From the NCBI GenBank assembly GCA_025998595.1, contig BNWE01000025.1:1-15690 (forward strand): DNA of 15,690 nucleotides, written 5' to 3'. The position numbers and the translations under genes are program-made. Origin of the DNA: Alphaproteobacteria bacterium (GTDB lineage Bacteria > Pseudomonadota > Alphaproteobacteria > UBA3830). This document shows, in pieces, positions 1 through 6,579 of the stretch (its first letter is position 1; each line of letters starts with the position of its first letter). A model generated the notes under the pieces. That model saw nothing but the letters and a program-made list of their open reading frames with translations, did not search any database and had not been told where the DNA came from.

Positions 1-198
1 TTTGTTGCATTCTTTGCTGACATTTCAGGCGATTCGCCTAAACCATCGCAAGACTTAAAACGCATTGTGGTGTAAAAAACGTAGCAATCAATCGTTTTTT
101 GCTACTTTTTTGTGCATTTTTATGACGCGCAAGCTCGTCGAACAAGCCTCCCAAACATTAACTAAACATATCTCTAAAATTTTATGAAACGCCCGTGA
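1..198 (+). mobile_element. MITE-like element, partial copy 1 (right part)
   Basis: This stretch aligns along its length, with divergence, to the complete element at 15091-15327. Shared landmarks in order are TTTCAGGC (23-30), a hairpin with arms AAAAAACG (74-81) and CGTTTTTT (93-100) around an 11-nt loop, GCTACTTTTT, and a right end identical over 34 bp (165-198 versus 15294-15327). The last 28 bp are the terminal inverted repeat. The left end lies outside the window, probably about 20 bases away. No protein-coding capacity is visible, so it is non-autonomous. It ends exactly where the open frame of a 5'-truncated tail fibre gene begins. By analogy with copy 2, bases 199-205 (GCGTCTG) should be one half of its target duplication. 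Confidence 0.8.
171..198 (+). repeat. Right terminal inverted repeat of element copy 1
   Basis: These 28 bp, ending in AAACGCCCGTGA, are identical to 15300-15327 and are the exact reverse complement of 15091-15118. The inverted arrangement in copy 2 shows that this is a transposon-type terminus and not a simple direct repeat. Confidence 0.9.
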
Positions 199-774
199 GC
201 GTCTGCAGGGTTCTACTTGGCACCAAAACTGTGTTTTTTTCAGGGATCGCAGGGGAATTTCATCAAAAGAAAGCACTATATCAAATACACATATACAACA
301 TCTCAATATCAATATCCATACGTAGCTTTGGGATGCTTATTTGTAAAAAACACAACCGAATTAGACATAACTTCGACACTTACTTGTGGTGGCACAGGCT
401 ATGACAGCGCAGACAATCTTCGTGTGTGGGTTGGCATTCCGAACGCTGCAACAGAAACAATAACGTGGACAACGGCATATTCGTATTCCAGTTCAACGTC
501 ATGGACTACAGGCACACCAAGCATAACGGTGCCAGCAAACTCTACGGTTGTGGTAATGTTTTGCTCTGCATCTTATTATATCGCCGCTCCAACCGATTCT
601 AGTTCTGTATCTTACAAATATCACGCGCAATTCCTGTATTGGAGGTTGAACAAAGTTAGAACTGATTTTTTGAAAGAGGGGCTGGAGATCGACTTTGATA
701 AAACGTTGAAGGCCTGGCAATGCCCTGGTTTTTCAAGTCCTTTTGAGCTTTTAATGCCTACTGCAAGCATTTAA
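199..774 (+). pseudogene. Phage tail fibre / receptor-binding protein, C-terminal fragment
   Basis: An open frame of 191 codons runs from the end of the upstream element to TAA at 772-774. An in-frame TGA at 196-198, inside the element, precedes it, and there is no plausible start with a ribosome-binding site. The protein is rich in Thr, Ser, Tyr and Gly with beta-strand-like alternation (for example ITWTTAYSYSSS and PSITVPANSTVVVMF), typical of the distal part of tail fibres. Its position ahead of the FI-FII-E-T-U-X-D series is where P2-like phages place fibre genes. The product would be the host-recognition tip. The N-terminal baseplate-attachment part is missing, probably because element copy 1 interrupted the gene. 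The assignment rests on composition and context; no specific fold was recognised. Confidence 0.6.
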
Positions 775-789
775 TTTATGGAGGGAAAT

Positions 790-1182
790 ATGAAAGTATA
801 CATAAGATTTGAAAACGGAAGGCAAATTGAGGCTACAACGCTGGCGTCCAAGCCTGCTGGTGAAGGCTGGAAGGCTGCGCCGGCAGATTTTGATTTTGGA
901 AAACGATATAAGCTTGTTTCTGGAAAAATCACTGAAATTTCAACAGATGAACTAGCAGCAACGCGTTTGTCTGAAACAAAAGCAATGGCGACGACTGAAA
1001 TTTCAATGCTTGTCGACAACGCCAGAAGCAAATATGTAGGAAATTCACCAGCGAAGCAAAAATGCTATGAGCTACAAGAAAAGGCTGCTCTTTCAGTACT
1101 TGAGGACGCTGAATCGCCACTGGGTTCTTTAATCCAGCCACTAGCGGAAGTTAGAAACATAACCGTTTCGGAAATGGCGTGA
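790..1182 (+). CDS. Small tail-fibre-associated phage protein, C-terminus cut by a hairpin element
   Basis: The chosen start is ATG 790, preceded by a strong GGAGGG (780-785); the in-frame ATG at 778 lies upstream of that site. The 130-residue product begins MKVYIRFENGRQIEA and ends RNITVSEMA. The second half, about residues 65-130, resembles the C-terminal segments of many phage tail proteins (helical, with a Y-x-x-x-x-E-K-A pattern and a final T-V-x-E-x-A), where homologues usually continue for some residues. Here the stop TGA (1180-1182) is the central TGA of a hairpin element, so the original C-terminus was probably lost. It sits directly after the fibre fragment, where P2 has its fibre-assembly gene G. 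An assembly role is inferred from position only. Confidence 0.55.
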   Translation: MKVYIRFENGRQIEATTLASKPAGEGWKAAPADFDFGKRYKLVSGKITEISTDELAATRLSETKAMATTEISMLVDNARSKYVGNSPAKQKCYELQEKAALSVLEDAESPLGSLIQPLAEVRNITVSEMA

Positions 1183-1287
1183 CGCTGGACCCAATAATTT
1201 TTCTTAACGCAATTGCAATGCTGCAGAAAATTCTCGCATACCTTCAAGAAGGCGGCGAAGCCATTATTGTCTGTGCGACACACACTT
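1175..1287 (+). repeat. TGA-hairpin element 1 (left end plus conserved body)
   Basis: The left end has GGCG-TGA-CGCTGG followed by ACCCAATAATTTTT, matching the left ends at 2333, 2727 and 3148. The following body (about 1207-1283) contains TTGCAATGCTGCAG, CTCGCATAC, GGCGAAGCCATTATTG and a small hairpin TGTC-TGTGC-GACA. The same series recurs at about 1493-1575, where that small hairpin reads TGCC-TGTGC-GGCA, a compensated base-pair change. No TCA-centred right hairpin is visible, so the right end is missing or replaced. It lies between the truncated gene at 790-1182 and the sheath fragment. Confidence 0.65.
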
Positions 1288-1489
1288 CGTGGAACATCAT
1301 CATCGGTAATTGGAATTGTTGGCACAACAGAAAATGCTGATGCTGAAGCCTTTCCATTGAATAAACCAGTTCTTATTAGCGGAAGCCTGACGGAGGCCGC
1401 AAAGCTTGGAATTTCAGGGACTCTGCCATCTGCAATCAATGGTATTTTTGCCCAAGGTGGAGGTGCTTGCGGTACTGGCGTTTACTCAT

Positions 1490-1583
1490 GCTGAAGCAGC
1501 TTCAATATTGCAAACACATCTCGCATACATTTGAGAATGAGGCGAAGCCATTATTGCCTGTGCGGCACGCACCAGCATTTTGA
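1490..1583 (+). repeat. Second copy of the hairpin-element body at the sheath deletion junction
   Basis: The segment contains TTCAATATTGCAAACACATC, CTCGCATAC, GGCGAAGCCATTATTG and TGCC-TGTGC-GGCA in the same order and orientation as element 1 (about 1207-1283) and, for the first half, element 2 (about 2362-2402). Neither a TGA-centred left hairpin nor a TCA-centred right hairpin can be seen. It is a worn or partial copy lying exactly where the middle of the sheath gene has been removed, which suggests loss by recombination between repeats or insertion accompanied by deletion. Confidence 0.65.
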
Positions 1584-1630
1584 GAGCACACCTGTGGGCA
1601 GTCGACCGGAATATCGTAAAAAATTACGTC

Positions 1631-1688
1631 ACGGACGTTGTGGAAAGTGTGAACGCATAACGGACGTTGTGGAAAGTGTGAACGCATA
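1631..1688 (+). repeat. 29-bp perfect tandem duplication inside the sheath gene
   Basis: Bases 1631-1659 and 1660-1688 are identical (unit starts ACGGACGTTGTGG, ends GAACGCATA). Because 29 is not a multiple of three, the correct sheath frame runs into TAA at 1657-1659 in the first unit, and the protein resumes in another frame from the second unit. The perfect identity indicates a recent slippage event. Confidence 0.95.
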
Positions 1689-1895
1689 TCTTGCAAATTT
1701 GAAATCGCTTGGCGCAATCATAGATGGAAAATGTTTTGCAAATGATGAGCTTAACACTCCATCGAACATTGCGGACGGAAAAATTTATTTCGATTTTGAG
1801 TTTGTCCCATCGTATCCAGCGGAAAAAGTGACATTCCGGTCTTATCTCGATATTGGGTTAAATAGCACGTTTTTGGCAGTTTAAAAGGAGGCATT

Positions 1896-2342
1896 ATGTT
1901 ACCGAAAATACTTAAAAATTTCAATGTGTTCGTTGATGGACGAGGCTATGCCGGAAAAGTTGAAGAGGTTTCGCTGCCGAAATTATCTCTAAAAACCGAC
2001 GAGTTTCGTGCAGGTGGAATGGACGCGCCAGTTGAAATTGATCTTGGCATGGAAAAACTGGAAGCCGATCTGACTTTCGCCGAATATGATTCTGAACTCA
2101 TTAAACTATTTGGTTTGACCGAGGGCAACGAAGTGGCTCTGACTTTGCGTGGCGTGATTCAAAGCACTGGAAATGCAGACTCTGTAATCATTAATCTACG
2201 AGGCATCATTAAGGAAATGGACTTCGGCAGCTGGAAACCCGCAGATAAAGCAACGCTCAAGTGCTCGATTTCCTGCACCTACTAAAAGTTGTCCATTGCA
2301 GACAATAATCTCGTTGAAATCGATGCCGTAAACCAGGTGTGA
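1896..2342 (+). pseudogene. FII: P2 FII-like tail tube protein with a nonsense codon
   Basis: This is the inner tail tube subunit. ATG 1896 follows a perfect AAGGAGG at 1885-1891. The first 129 codons match P2 gpFII along their length: LPKILKNFNVFVDG, VSLPKLSLKTDEFRAGGMD, DLGMEKLEADLTF and KCSISCTY. TAA at 2283-2285 interrupts the frame, but the same frame continues as KLSIADNNLVEIDAVNQV, matching the gpFII tail (P2: CTYFRLTMDGKELVEID). The stop sits where family members have an aromatic residue, so TAT to TAA is the simplest explanation. The continuation then ends at TGA 2340-2342, the centre of element 2's left hairpin, about 20 residues short of the family C-terminus. Confidence 0.85.
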
Positions 2343-2447
2343 CACCTGGACTCGATTATTTTTTAAACGCAACTTCAGCATTGCAAGTACATCTCGCATA
2401 CAGTGAAGTTTGGAACAAAGCAGTAAACGGATCCAACGTCACGTTGG
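2333..2447 (+). repeat. TGA/TCA hairpin-bounded element 2 (most complete copy)
   Basis: The left terminus is a perfect palindrome CCAGGTG-TGA-CACCTGG (2333-2349) followed by ACTCGATTATTTTTT. The body matches elements 1 and the 1490 copy (GCATTGCAAGTACATCTCGC). The right terminus is AGTAAACGGAT followed by the perfect palindrome CCAACG-TCA-CGTTGG (2433-2447). The last 20 bases are the exact reverse complement of the left terminus of element 3, so right and left ends are interchangeable inverted repeats. Total is 115 bp. It replaces the 3' end of FII and the 5' end of E. Confidence 0.75.
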
Positions 2448-2676
2448 CAAAATTGACGGCATTCTCGTTCATGAAATTTCGTTGCGTAGACCAAAAGTTC
2501 GGGATCGCCTTCTGGTTGAAAAAGGAAACGGCAGCGATGCCGAAAAAGAAGTGAATTTCATCGCAAATTTAGCGTCGATCACTCCAGAAGAAGTACAGGA
2601 AATTGATCTACAGGATTATGCAAAAATTCAAGATATGTTGCTCAATTTTTTAGTGCCGGATCAGCCTCAGAATTGA
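2448..2676 (+). pseudogene. E: P2 E-like tail assembly chaperone, N-terminus lost
   Basis: The frame reads KIDGILVHEISLRRPKVRD, then ITPEEVQEIDLQDYAKIQDM and LLNFLVPDQ before TGA 2674-2676. This matches the P2 gpE / tail assembly chaperone family (P2: ISEISLRRPK). E binds the tape measure during assembly. About 12-15 N-terminal residues expected from the family are missing, and the frame runs upstream into the right hairpin of element 2 with no native start. The ATG at 2410 in the same frame lies inside the element and has no convincing ribosome-binding site. The gene keeps the slippery heptamer T-TTT-TTA at 2646-2652 for the E/E' frameshift. Confidence 0.75.
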
Positions 2677-2735
2677 GGCGCGCTGTGTTGGTAATGGCAT
2701 CGCATGCGAACGGTGGAATTTCCGAACCAACGTGA
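2652..2735 (+). pseudogene. E': E' extension (-1 frame) of the tail chaperone, truncated
   Basis: A -1 shift at T-TTT-TTA (2646-2652, codons AAT-TTT-TTA in the E frame) opens a frame reading SAGSASELRRAVLVMASHAN then GGISEPT, ending at TGA 2733-2735. P2-like phages make E and the longer E+E' by a -1 shift at T-TTT-TTG near the end of E, in just this position. The heptamer and the open -1 frame are visible; use of the shift is inferred. P2 E' adds about 50 residues after the shift, here only 27, because the hairpin TGA of element 3 ends the frame. Confidence 0.6.
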
Positions 2736-2810
2736 CGTTGGATCCGCTTAATTTTTCAGGAGTTGAATAAATGCTAGCGCAGCGAAATAATGCGTCCACC
2801 CTCAGGGTGG
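2727..2810 (+). repeat. TGA/TCA hairpin element 3
   Basis: The left palindrome is CCAACG-TGA-CGTTGG (2727-2741) followed by ATCCGCTTAATTTTT; the right palindrome is CCACCC-TCA-GGGTGG (2796-2810). The internal part lacks the body seen in elements 1 and 2. It instead holds AGGAG (2758-2762) and ATG 2771, which may be the old ribosome-binding site and start of the tape measure gene. This could therefore be one short element or two separate hairpin insertions on either side of the original start. Confidence 0.6.
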
Positions 2811-4968
2811 TCAACACTTGGAGTTGCAGGAAAAATTCAGAATCTTCAACGTAAAACTTTAGAGGCGAAACGTGCTTGGGTAGAATCCGAAGCGGAAGTT
2901 AAACGGCTAGCAGTTGCACTCAAAAACACTGAAAATCCATCGGCCGCAATGGTTCGTGAATTTGAAAAATCGAAAAACGCCGCTGCAAAAGCAAAGGATG
3001 CCTATATCGGAAAACGTGATGCACTGCACAACCTTTCCGAGCAAATTAAAAGCAGCGGAGGCGATATCGGCACGCTTGTTTCCCAGCAATCTAAACTTGG
3101 ATCGTCAATTGCGAACTTGAAAACGCGCTACGGTGAGTTGAATAAAACCAGCGTGACGCTGGACCCGTTTGATTTTGCAAGCGATGGATAAAGTAAACGG
3201 GTGCAGGGATCATCCCTGCCTTGGAGCTCCAATCAAAGCGGCTGTCGACTTCGAATCTGCCATGGCAGATGTGGCGAAAGTCGTTGATTTTCCAGAGCCA
3301 GACGGCCTTCTAAAAATGGGAAATTCCCTGAAAGAAATGTCGCGAACGATTCCGCTTTCGGCTGAAGGACTGGCGTAGATTACAGCGTCAGGTGGACAAC
3401 TTGGCGTTGCATCAAAAGACCTTGGAACGTTTACAGAATCGGTAGCGAAAATGTCCACTGCGTTTGATATGACAACCGCAGAAGCTGGCGATGCGATGGC
3501 TAAATTATCAAACGTTTTCCAGATTCCGATTACGGACTTAACGCAACTTGGAGATGTAATCAACCATCTCAGTAACAATACGGTCGCGAAGGCAAAAGAA
3601 ATAATTCCGGCATTAAATCGTGCCGGAGGTTCTGTGAAGTCATTCGGATTATCTGCGCAGCAGGCATCGGCGTTGGTTGGAACAGTGATTGGCCAGGGAA
3701 ATAGTGAAGAAAAAGCTGGAACAGCCGTCGACGCAATACTTCGAACGCTCGTGACAGCAGAGAAACTCGGTCAAAAAGGTCAAAAAGCTTTTGGCGCGCT
3801 CGGCATCAGTGCGCAAGACATGAAAAAGGCGATTTCTGAAGATGCGCAAGGTGCACTGATGCAGTTTTTGGAGGCTGTGGAAAAAATCAAGCCACAGGAA
3901 CGCACCGGAATTTTGGTGGATATTTTTGGAAAAAATTTTCAAGGAGAGGTGGGGAAACTTGTTAATAATTTAGGTGAGTACAAGAAAGCAGTGGCGTTTA
4001 TTTCCGATCCAAAAGCTTACGGTGGCTCCATGGAAAAGGAATTTCAGGCACGAGCTGCTACGACTGCGAACAATCTACAGTTGCTAAAAAATTCCATCAG
4101 TGAAATTGCGATGGATCTTGGATCAACGCTGCTGCCGTCGATAAATAAATTGGTTGACGGCTTGAGAGCCATTGGATCCACTGTTTCTGATTTTGCCAAA
4201 GCTCATCCTGAAGTTGTAACGGCAATTACTGGTACAGTTGGCGTTTTGATTTCATGCAAAGTCGCTGCAATTGCTTTGGGCTACGCTTGGACTTTTGTGA
4301 AAGGCGGAATTTTGAGCGCCAGCGTTGTGATTAAGGGAATTCAGGTTGCATTTGCGATACTCCAAACGAAACTTTTGGCTGCCGGAACTGTTTTACCAAC
4401 TGTAACCACTGCGTTTCGAGCTCTAACTGCGGTTGTGGCAGCAAATCCAATTGGAGCCGCAATAACAGCGCTTGCAGTTGGTGCAACGCTCATCATCGCA
4501 AATTGGGAAAAAGTGAAAGAATTTTTTACTACAATCTGGGACAGCATCAAGCCGATCTGGGAAAAATTTTCAAATTTTGCGACAGGAATTTTCGATAAAA
4601 TCTTGTCTCCGTTTAACGCAATAAAATCTGGCATTGGAAGTTTATTCAGCTCATCAGAAGAGAAAAAAACTCCAGACACAAAAGAAACCCATCAAACTTC
4701 AAAGACAAACGACGGTTCTGCACTTGAGCCCACGAAATCATGGATTGGCAGTCTGTTCAGCTCCTCTGATAAAAAACAGAAAGCTGAACCACTGAAATTA
4801 CCTCAAATTTCAAAGGCGAATGTAAGCAAAAACCAGACGAATAACATAAACATAAATGTGACAACAACTCCTGACCAGAATCCAACGTCAATTGCAAATT
4901 CAGTTTCGGAAAAAATGAAGGAATTTTCTGGAGCATTTTTGTATGACCCAATCGGCGAGGTACCATAA
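2811..4968 (+). pseudogene. T: Phage tape measure protein T, broken in three places
   Basis: T sets tail length and carries the membrane-active segment used in DNA delivery. The first part, about 2820-3147, reads TLGVAGKIQNLQRKTLEAKR and is a long charged coiled coil. Element 4 then interrupts and shifts the frame. The second part resumes near 3226 with AAVDFESAMADVAKVVDFPE and stops at TAG 3376-3378, where CAG to TAG is the simplest change. The third part (3379-4968) is open to its normal end: TAPE-type sequence (TGILVDIFGKNFQGEVGKL), hydrophobic segments around codons at 4210-4300 and 4420-4500, an amphipathic WEKVKEFFTTIWDSIKPIWE stretch, and a low-complexity tail. An internal ATG at 3451 could give a 505-residue product, with no strong evidence that it does. 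The native start is disrupted by element 3. Confidence 0.8.
3148..3219 (+). repeat. TGA/TCA hairpin element 4 inside the tape measure gene
   Basis: The left palindrome is CCAGCG-TGA-CGCTGG (3148-3162), then ACCCGTTT (3163-3170); AAACGGGT (3195-3202) is its exact inverted partner; the right palindrome is GCAGGGA-TCA-TCCCTGC (3203-3219). At 72 bp it is the shortest and structurally cleanest copy, three nested or adjacent perfect stems with only about 24 bases between the inner arms. Family-conserved tape measure sequence flanks it on both sides in different frames, so it is a true insertion. Confidence 0.8.
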
Positions 4969-4970
4969 AT

Positions 4971-5411
4971 ATGATACTTGGAGATTTCAAATTTTCCATT
5001 CGAACCGCTGCAAATCAGGGCTTCAAGCGTTCGACGGACTACAATAATGCAAAAATTGATCGTATCGGAGAACTGCCATATTTTCAACGACTCGGAATTA
5101 GCGGTGACAAAATCGACATCGACGGCGTATTTTATCCTGATTTCACAGGAAATTACAAAACCATCGATAATTTACGAACGTCTGCGCTGGCGAGTCATCC
5201 TCATGTTTTAATTACGGATGCAGGTGACGTTTTGGGGACATTTGTCATCTCAAATATCAGCGAAACTCAAAGCCATTTCAAGCCGGACGGCACACCTCGA
5301 AAGATCGAATTTTCTTTGAGTTTAGAGCGCACATCCGAAGAAAGCACTGAAACTTTATCCAGATTTTTGAACGTTGCCAGCAATTTATTGGAGAGATTGA
5401 TTAAATGGTGA
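4971..5411 (+). CDS. U: P2 U-like tail protein
   Basis: This 146-residue protein begins MILGDFKFSIRTAANQGF and contains RIGELPYFQRLGISGDKIDI and GVFYPDFTG, the pattern of the phage gpU family (tail completion / tape-measure-associated baseplate hub proteins). The length fits the family. ATG 4971 is two bases after the T stop and has GAGG at 4957-4960. Its last bases overlap the start of X (ATGGTGA), indicating translational coupling. No frame damage is seen, unlike the genes upstream. Confidence 0.85.
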   Translation: MILGDFKFSIRTAANQGFKRSTDYNNAKIDRIGELPYFQRLGISGDKIDIDGVFYPDFTGNYKTIDNLRTSALASHPHVLITDAGDVLGTFVISNISETQSHFKPDGTPRKIEFSLSLERTSEESTETLSRFLNVASNLLERLIKW

Positions 5412-5608
5412 TTTATACAACGAAGGATTGTGACGTTCTCGATCATATTTGCTGGAAATATTACGGCACATCAGACGCTGTGCACCAGGTGTTGCAGGCC
5501 AATCCGCATTTGGTGAAATTCGACTACGTCCTACCAAGAGGTGTACAGATCAAGCTTCCGGTGCTGGAAAAACAGCAAATCAATCGAGAGGTGCGGTTAT
5601 GGGATTAA
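5405..5608 (+). CDS. X: P2 X-like tail protein (LysM-like fold)
   Basis: This 67-residue protein reads CDVLDHICWKYYGTSDAVHQ, then VLQANPHL and VLPRGVQIKLP, and ends REVRLWD. It is a close match in pattern to P2 gpX (DTLDAICVRYYG, VLAANPGLAE, VLPHGTAVELP, VNLWE). The family has a LysM-like fold and sits at the tail tip/baseplate. ATG 5405 overlaps the end of U by seven bases, with GGAG at 5390-5393 as a likely ribosome-binding site. The gene appears intact and its 3' end overlaps D. Confidence 0.88.
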   Translation: MVIYTTKDCDVLDHICWKYYGTSDAVHQVLQANPHLVKFDYVLPRGVQIKLPVLEKQQINREVRLWD

Positions 5609-6579
5609 TGACACCGGACTTTATAGTGAAAATCAACGGATCTGACTCAACGGAAATTATCAAAAAACGCTTGATTTCGATTTCAACCAATGATGAAGCA
5701 GGATTTAAAAGTGATTCCTGCGAAATTGTCCTTGACGACTTCGACGATGCCATCGCGTTGCCTCAATCTGGAGCAAAAATAGAGGTTTCGCTGGGATACA
5801 AAGAAACCGGAATCATAAAAATTGGCGATTATTTCCTGAAAGAAGTTTCAGTCGAAGGCCCGCGACAAGTCATGCATATTCGAGCACATGCAATTAACAA
5901 CTCGCTGAGGTCTCAAATATCAGACTCTTTTGATGGAACCATTGGTGAACTGGTGAATAAAATCGCTACATCTCAAGGACTCAAACCAGCTGTTGCGCAG
6001 GAATTAGCTAATATCAAACTCGATAATATCGAGCAATTCGGCGAGAGCAGTTTGAATTTACTGACACGATTGGCAGGACAATACGGTGCAGTTGCAAAAC
6101 CATCGAATGGATTTCTGGTGTTTGCGCCTGATATGTCGGCTTCGTCGGTTTCAGGACTCGCTTTGCCATCGCATACAATATATATAAATGACGTTTCCAA
6201 TTACAAATGCGAATTTCGAGAATGCGAAAGTTACGGATCCGTCGTCACAAAATGGTACGACAAGAAAAACGCCACATATCAAGAAGCAAAAGTCGGCGAC
6301 GGAGAGCCTGTCTACGAGATCAAAGAGGTCGCAAACGACGAAGAATCTGCAAAGAAAACGGCGGAAGCAAAACTAAAACGCATCGAGAAAGAAAATCTCA
6401 CGTTCAATTTCAGCACACGAGGAATGCCAGAACTATTTGCAGAATCGGCGATTATTATCTCTGGTTTCAAGAAAAAAATTCCGACCAATTGGATAATGAC
6501 GCATGTGCAACACTCGCTGAGTTCCAGCGGATTCACAACTTCAGTTACATGTTCAAACAAAATCGATAAGGAGGATTAA
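5599..6579 (+). CDS. D: P2 D-like late control / baseplate hub protein
   Basis: The protein is 326 residues from ATG 5599 (AGAGGTG ribosome-binding site at 5587-5593; a second in-frame ATG lies at 5608). It reads TPDFIVKINGSD, SDSCEIVLDDFDD and VSLGYKETGIIKIGDYF, later NLLTRLAGQYGAVAKPSNG, and ends GFTTSVTCSNKIDKED. This is the phage late control D / gp27-like hub family, which forms the ring joining tube to spike. It is within the family's usual length, shorter than P2 D (about 387). The longer frame opening at 5449 overlaps X out of frame and is not used. The stop TAA shares one base with the endolysin start. Confidence 0.88.
   Translation: MGLMTPDFIVKINGSDSTEIIKKRLISISTNDEAGFKSDSCEIVLDDFDDAIALPQSGAKIEVSLGYKETGIIKIGDYFLKEVSVEGPRQVMHIRAHAINNSLRSQISDSFDGTIGELVNKIATSQGLKPAVAQELANIKLDNIEQFGESSLNLLTRLAGQYGAVAKPSNGFLVFAPDMSASSVSGLALPSHTIYINDVSNYKCEFRECESYGSVVTKWYDKKNATYQEAKVGDGEPVYEIKEVANDEESAKKTAEAKLKRIEKENLTFNFSTRGMPELFAESAIIISGFKKKIPTNWIMTHVQHSLSSSGFTTSVTCSNKIDKED

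Larger units (their letters stand above)
1288..1884 (+). pseudogene. FI: P2 FI-like contractile tail sheath, internally deleted and frameshifted
   Basis: The sheath is the contractile outer tube of P2-type tails. Two pieces are recognisable. The N-terminal piece, about 1288-1467, reads GTSSSVIGIVGTTENADAEA then FPLNKPVLISGS and GTLPSAI, matching the start of P2 gpFI. The C-terminal piece, about 1586-1884, reads AHLWAVDRNIV, DVVESVNAYLANLKSLGAII, FANDELNT and GKIYFDFEF, matching the gpFI C-terminus. Roughly 230 residues of the expected 390-400 are absent, and a repeat body occupies the junction. A 29-bp tandem duplication (1631-1688) then adds a stop (TAA 1657-1659) and a frameshift. The native start is lost to element 1. 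It cannot encode a working sheath. Confidence 0.85.

Noticed and set aside
1631..1688. CRISPR-type repeat
   Set aside because: There are only two units with no spacer between them and the sequence is sheath coding sequence; it is a tandem duplication.
1065..1717. Minus-strand reading frames crossing the sheath region
   Set aside because: They span the remains of the sheath gene and two repeat bodies, with no start signal. Their shared peptide comes from the repeats.
2333..3219. The hairpins as rho-independent terminators
   Set aside because: They have 3-nt centres and occur as paired left and right forms, one pair inside the tape measure coding sequence. The T-rich tract after the left hairpins is offset by about ten bases and absent after the right ones.
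3451..4968. A separate 505-residue gene starting at ATG 3451
   Set aside because: The same frame and family similarity extend upstream to the TAG at 3376-3378 and beyond, so this is the downstream part of a broken tape measure gene.
5449..5598. Earlier start for the D gene at ATG 5449
   Set aside because: That stretch overlaps the well-supported X gene in another frame, and family similarity begins at about 5608. The ribosome-binding site favours 5599.
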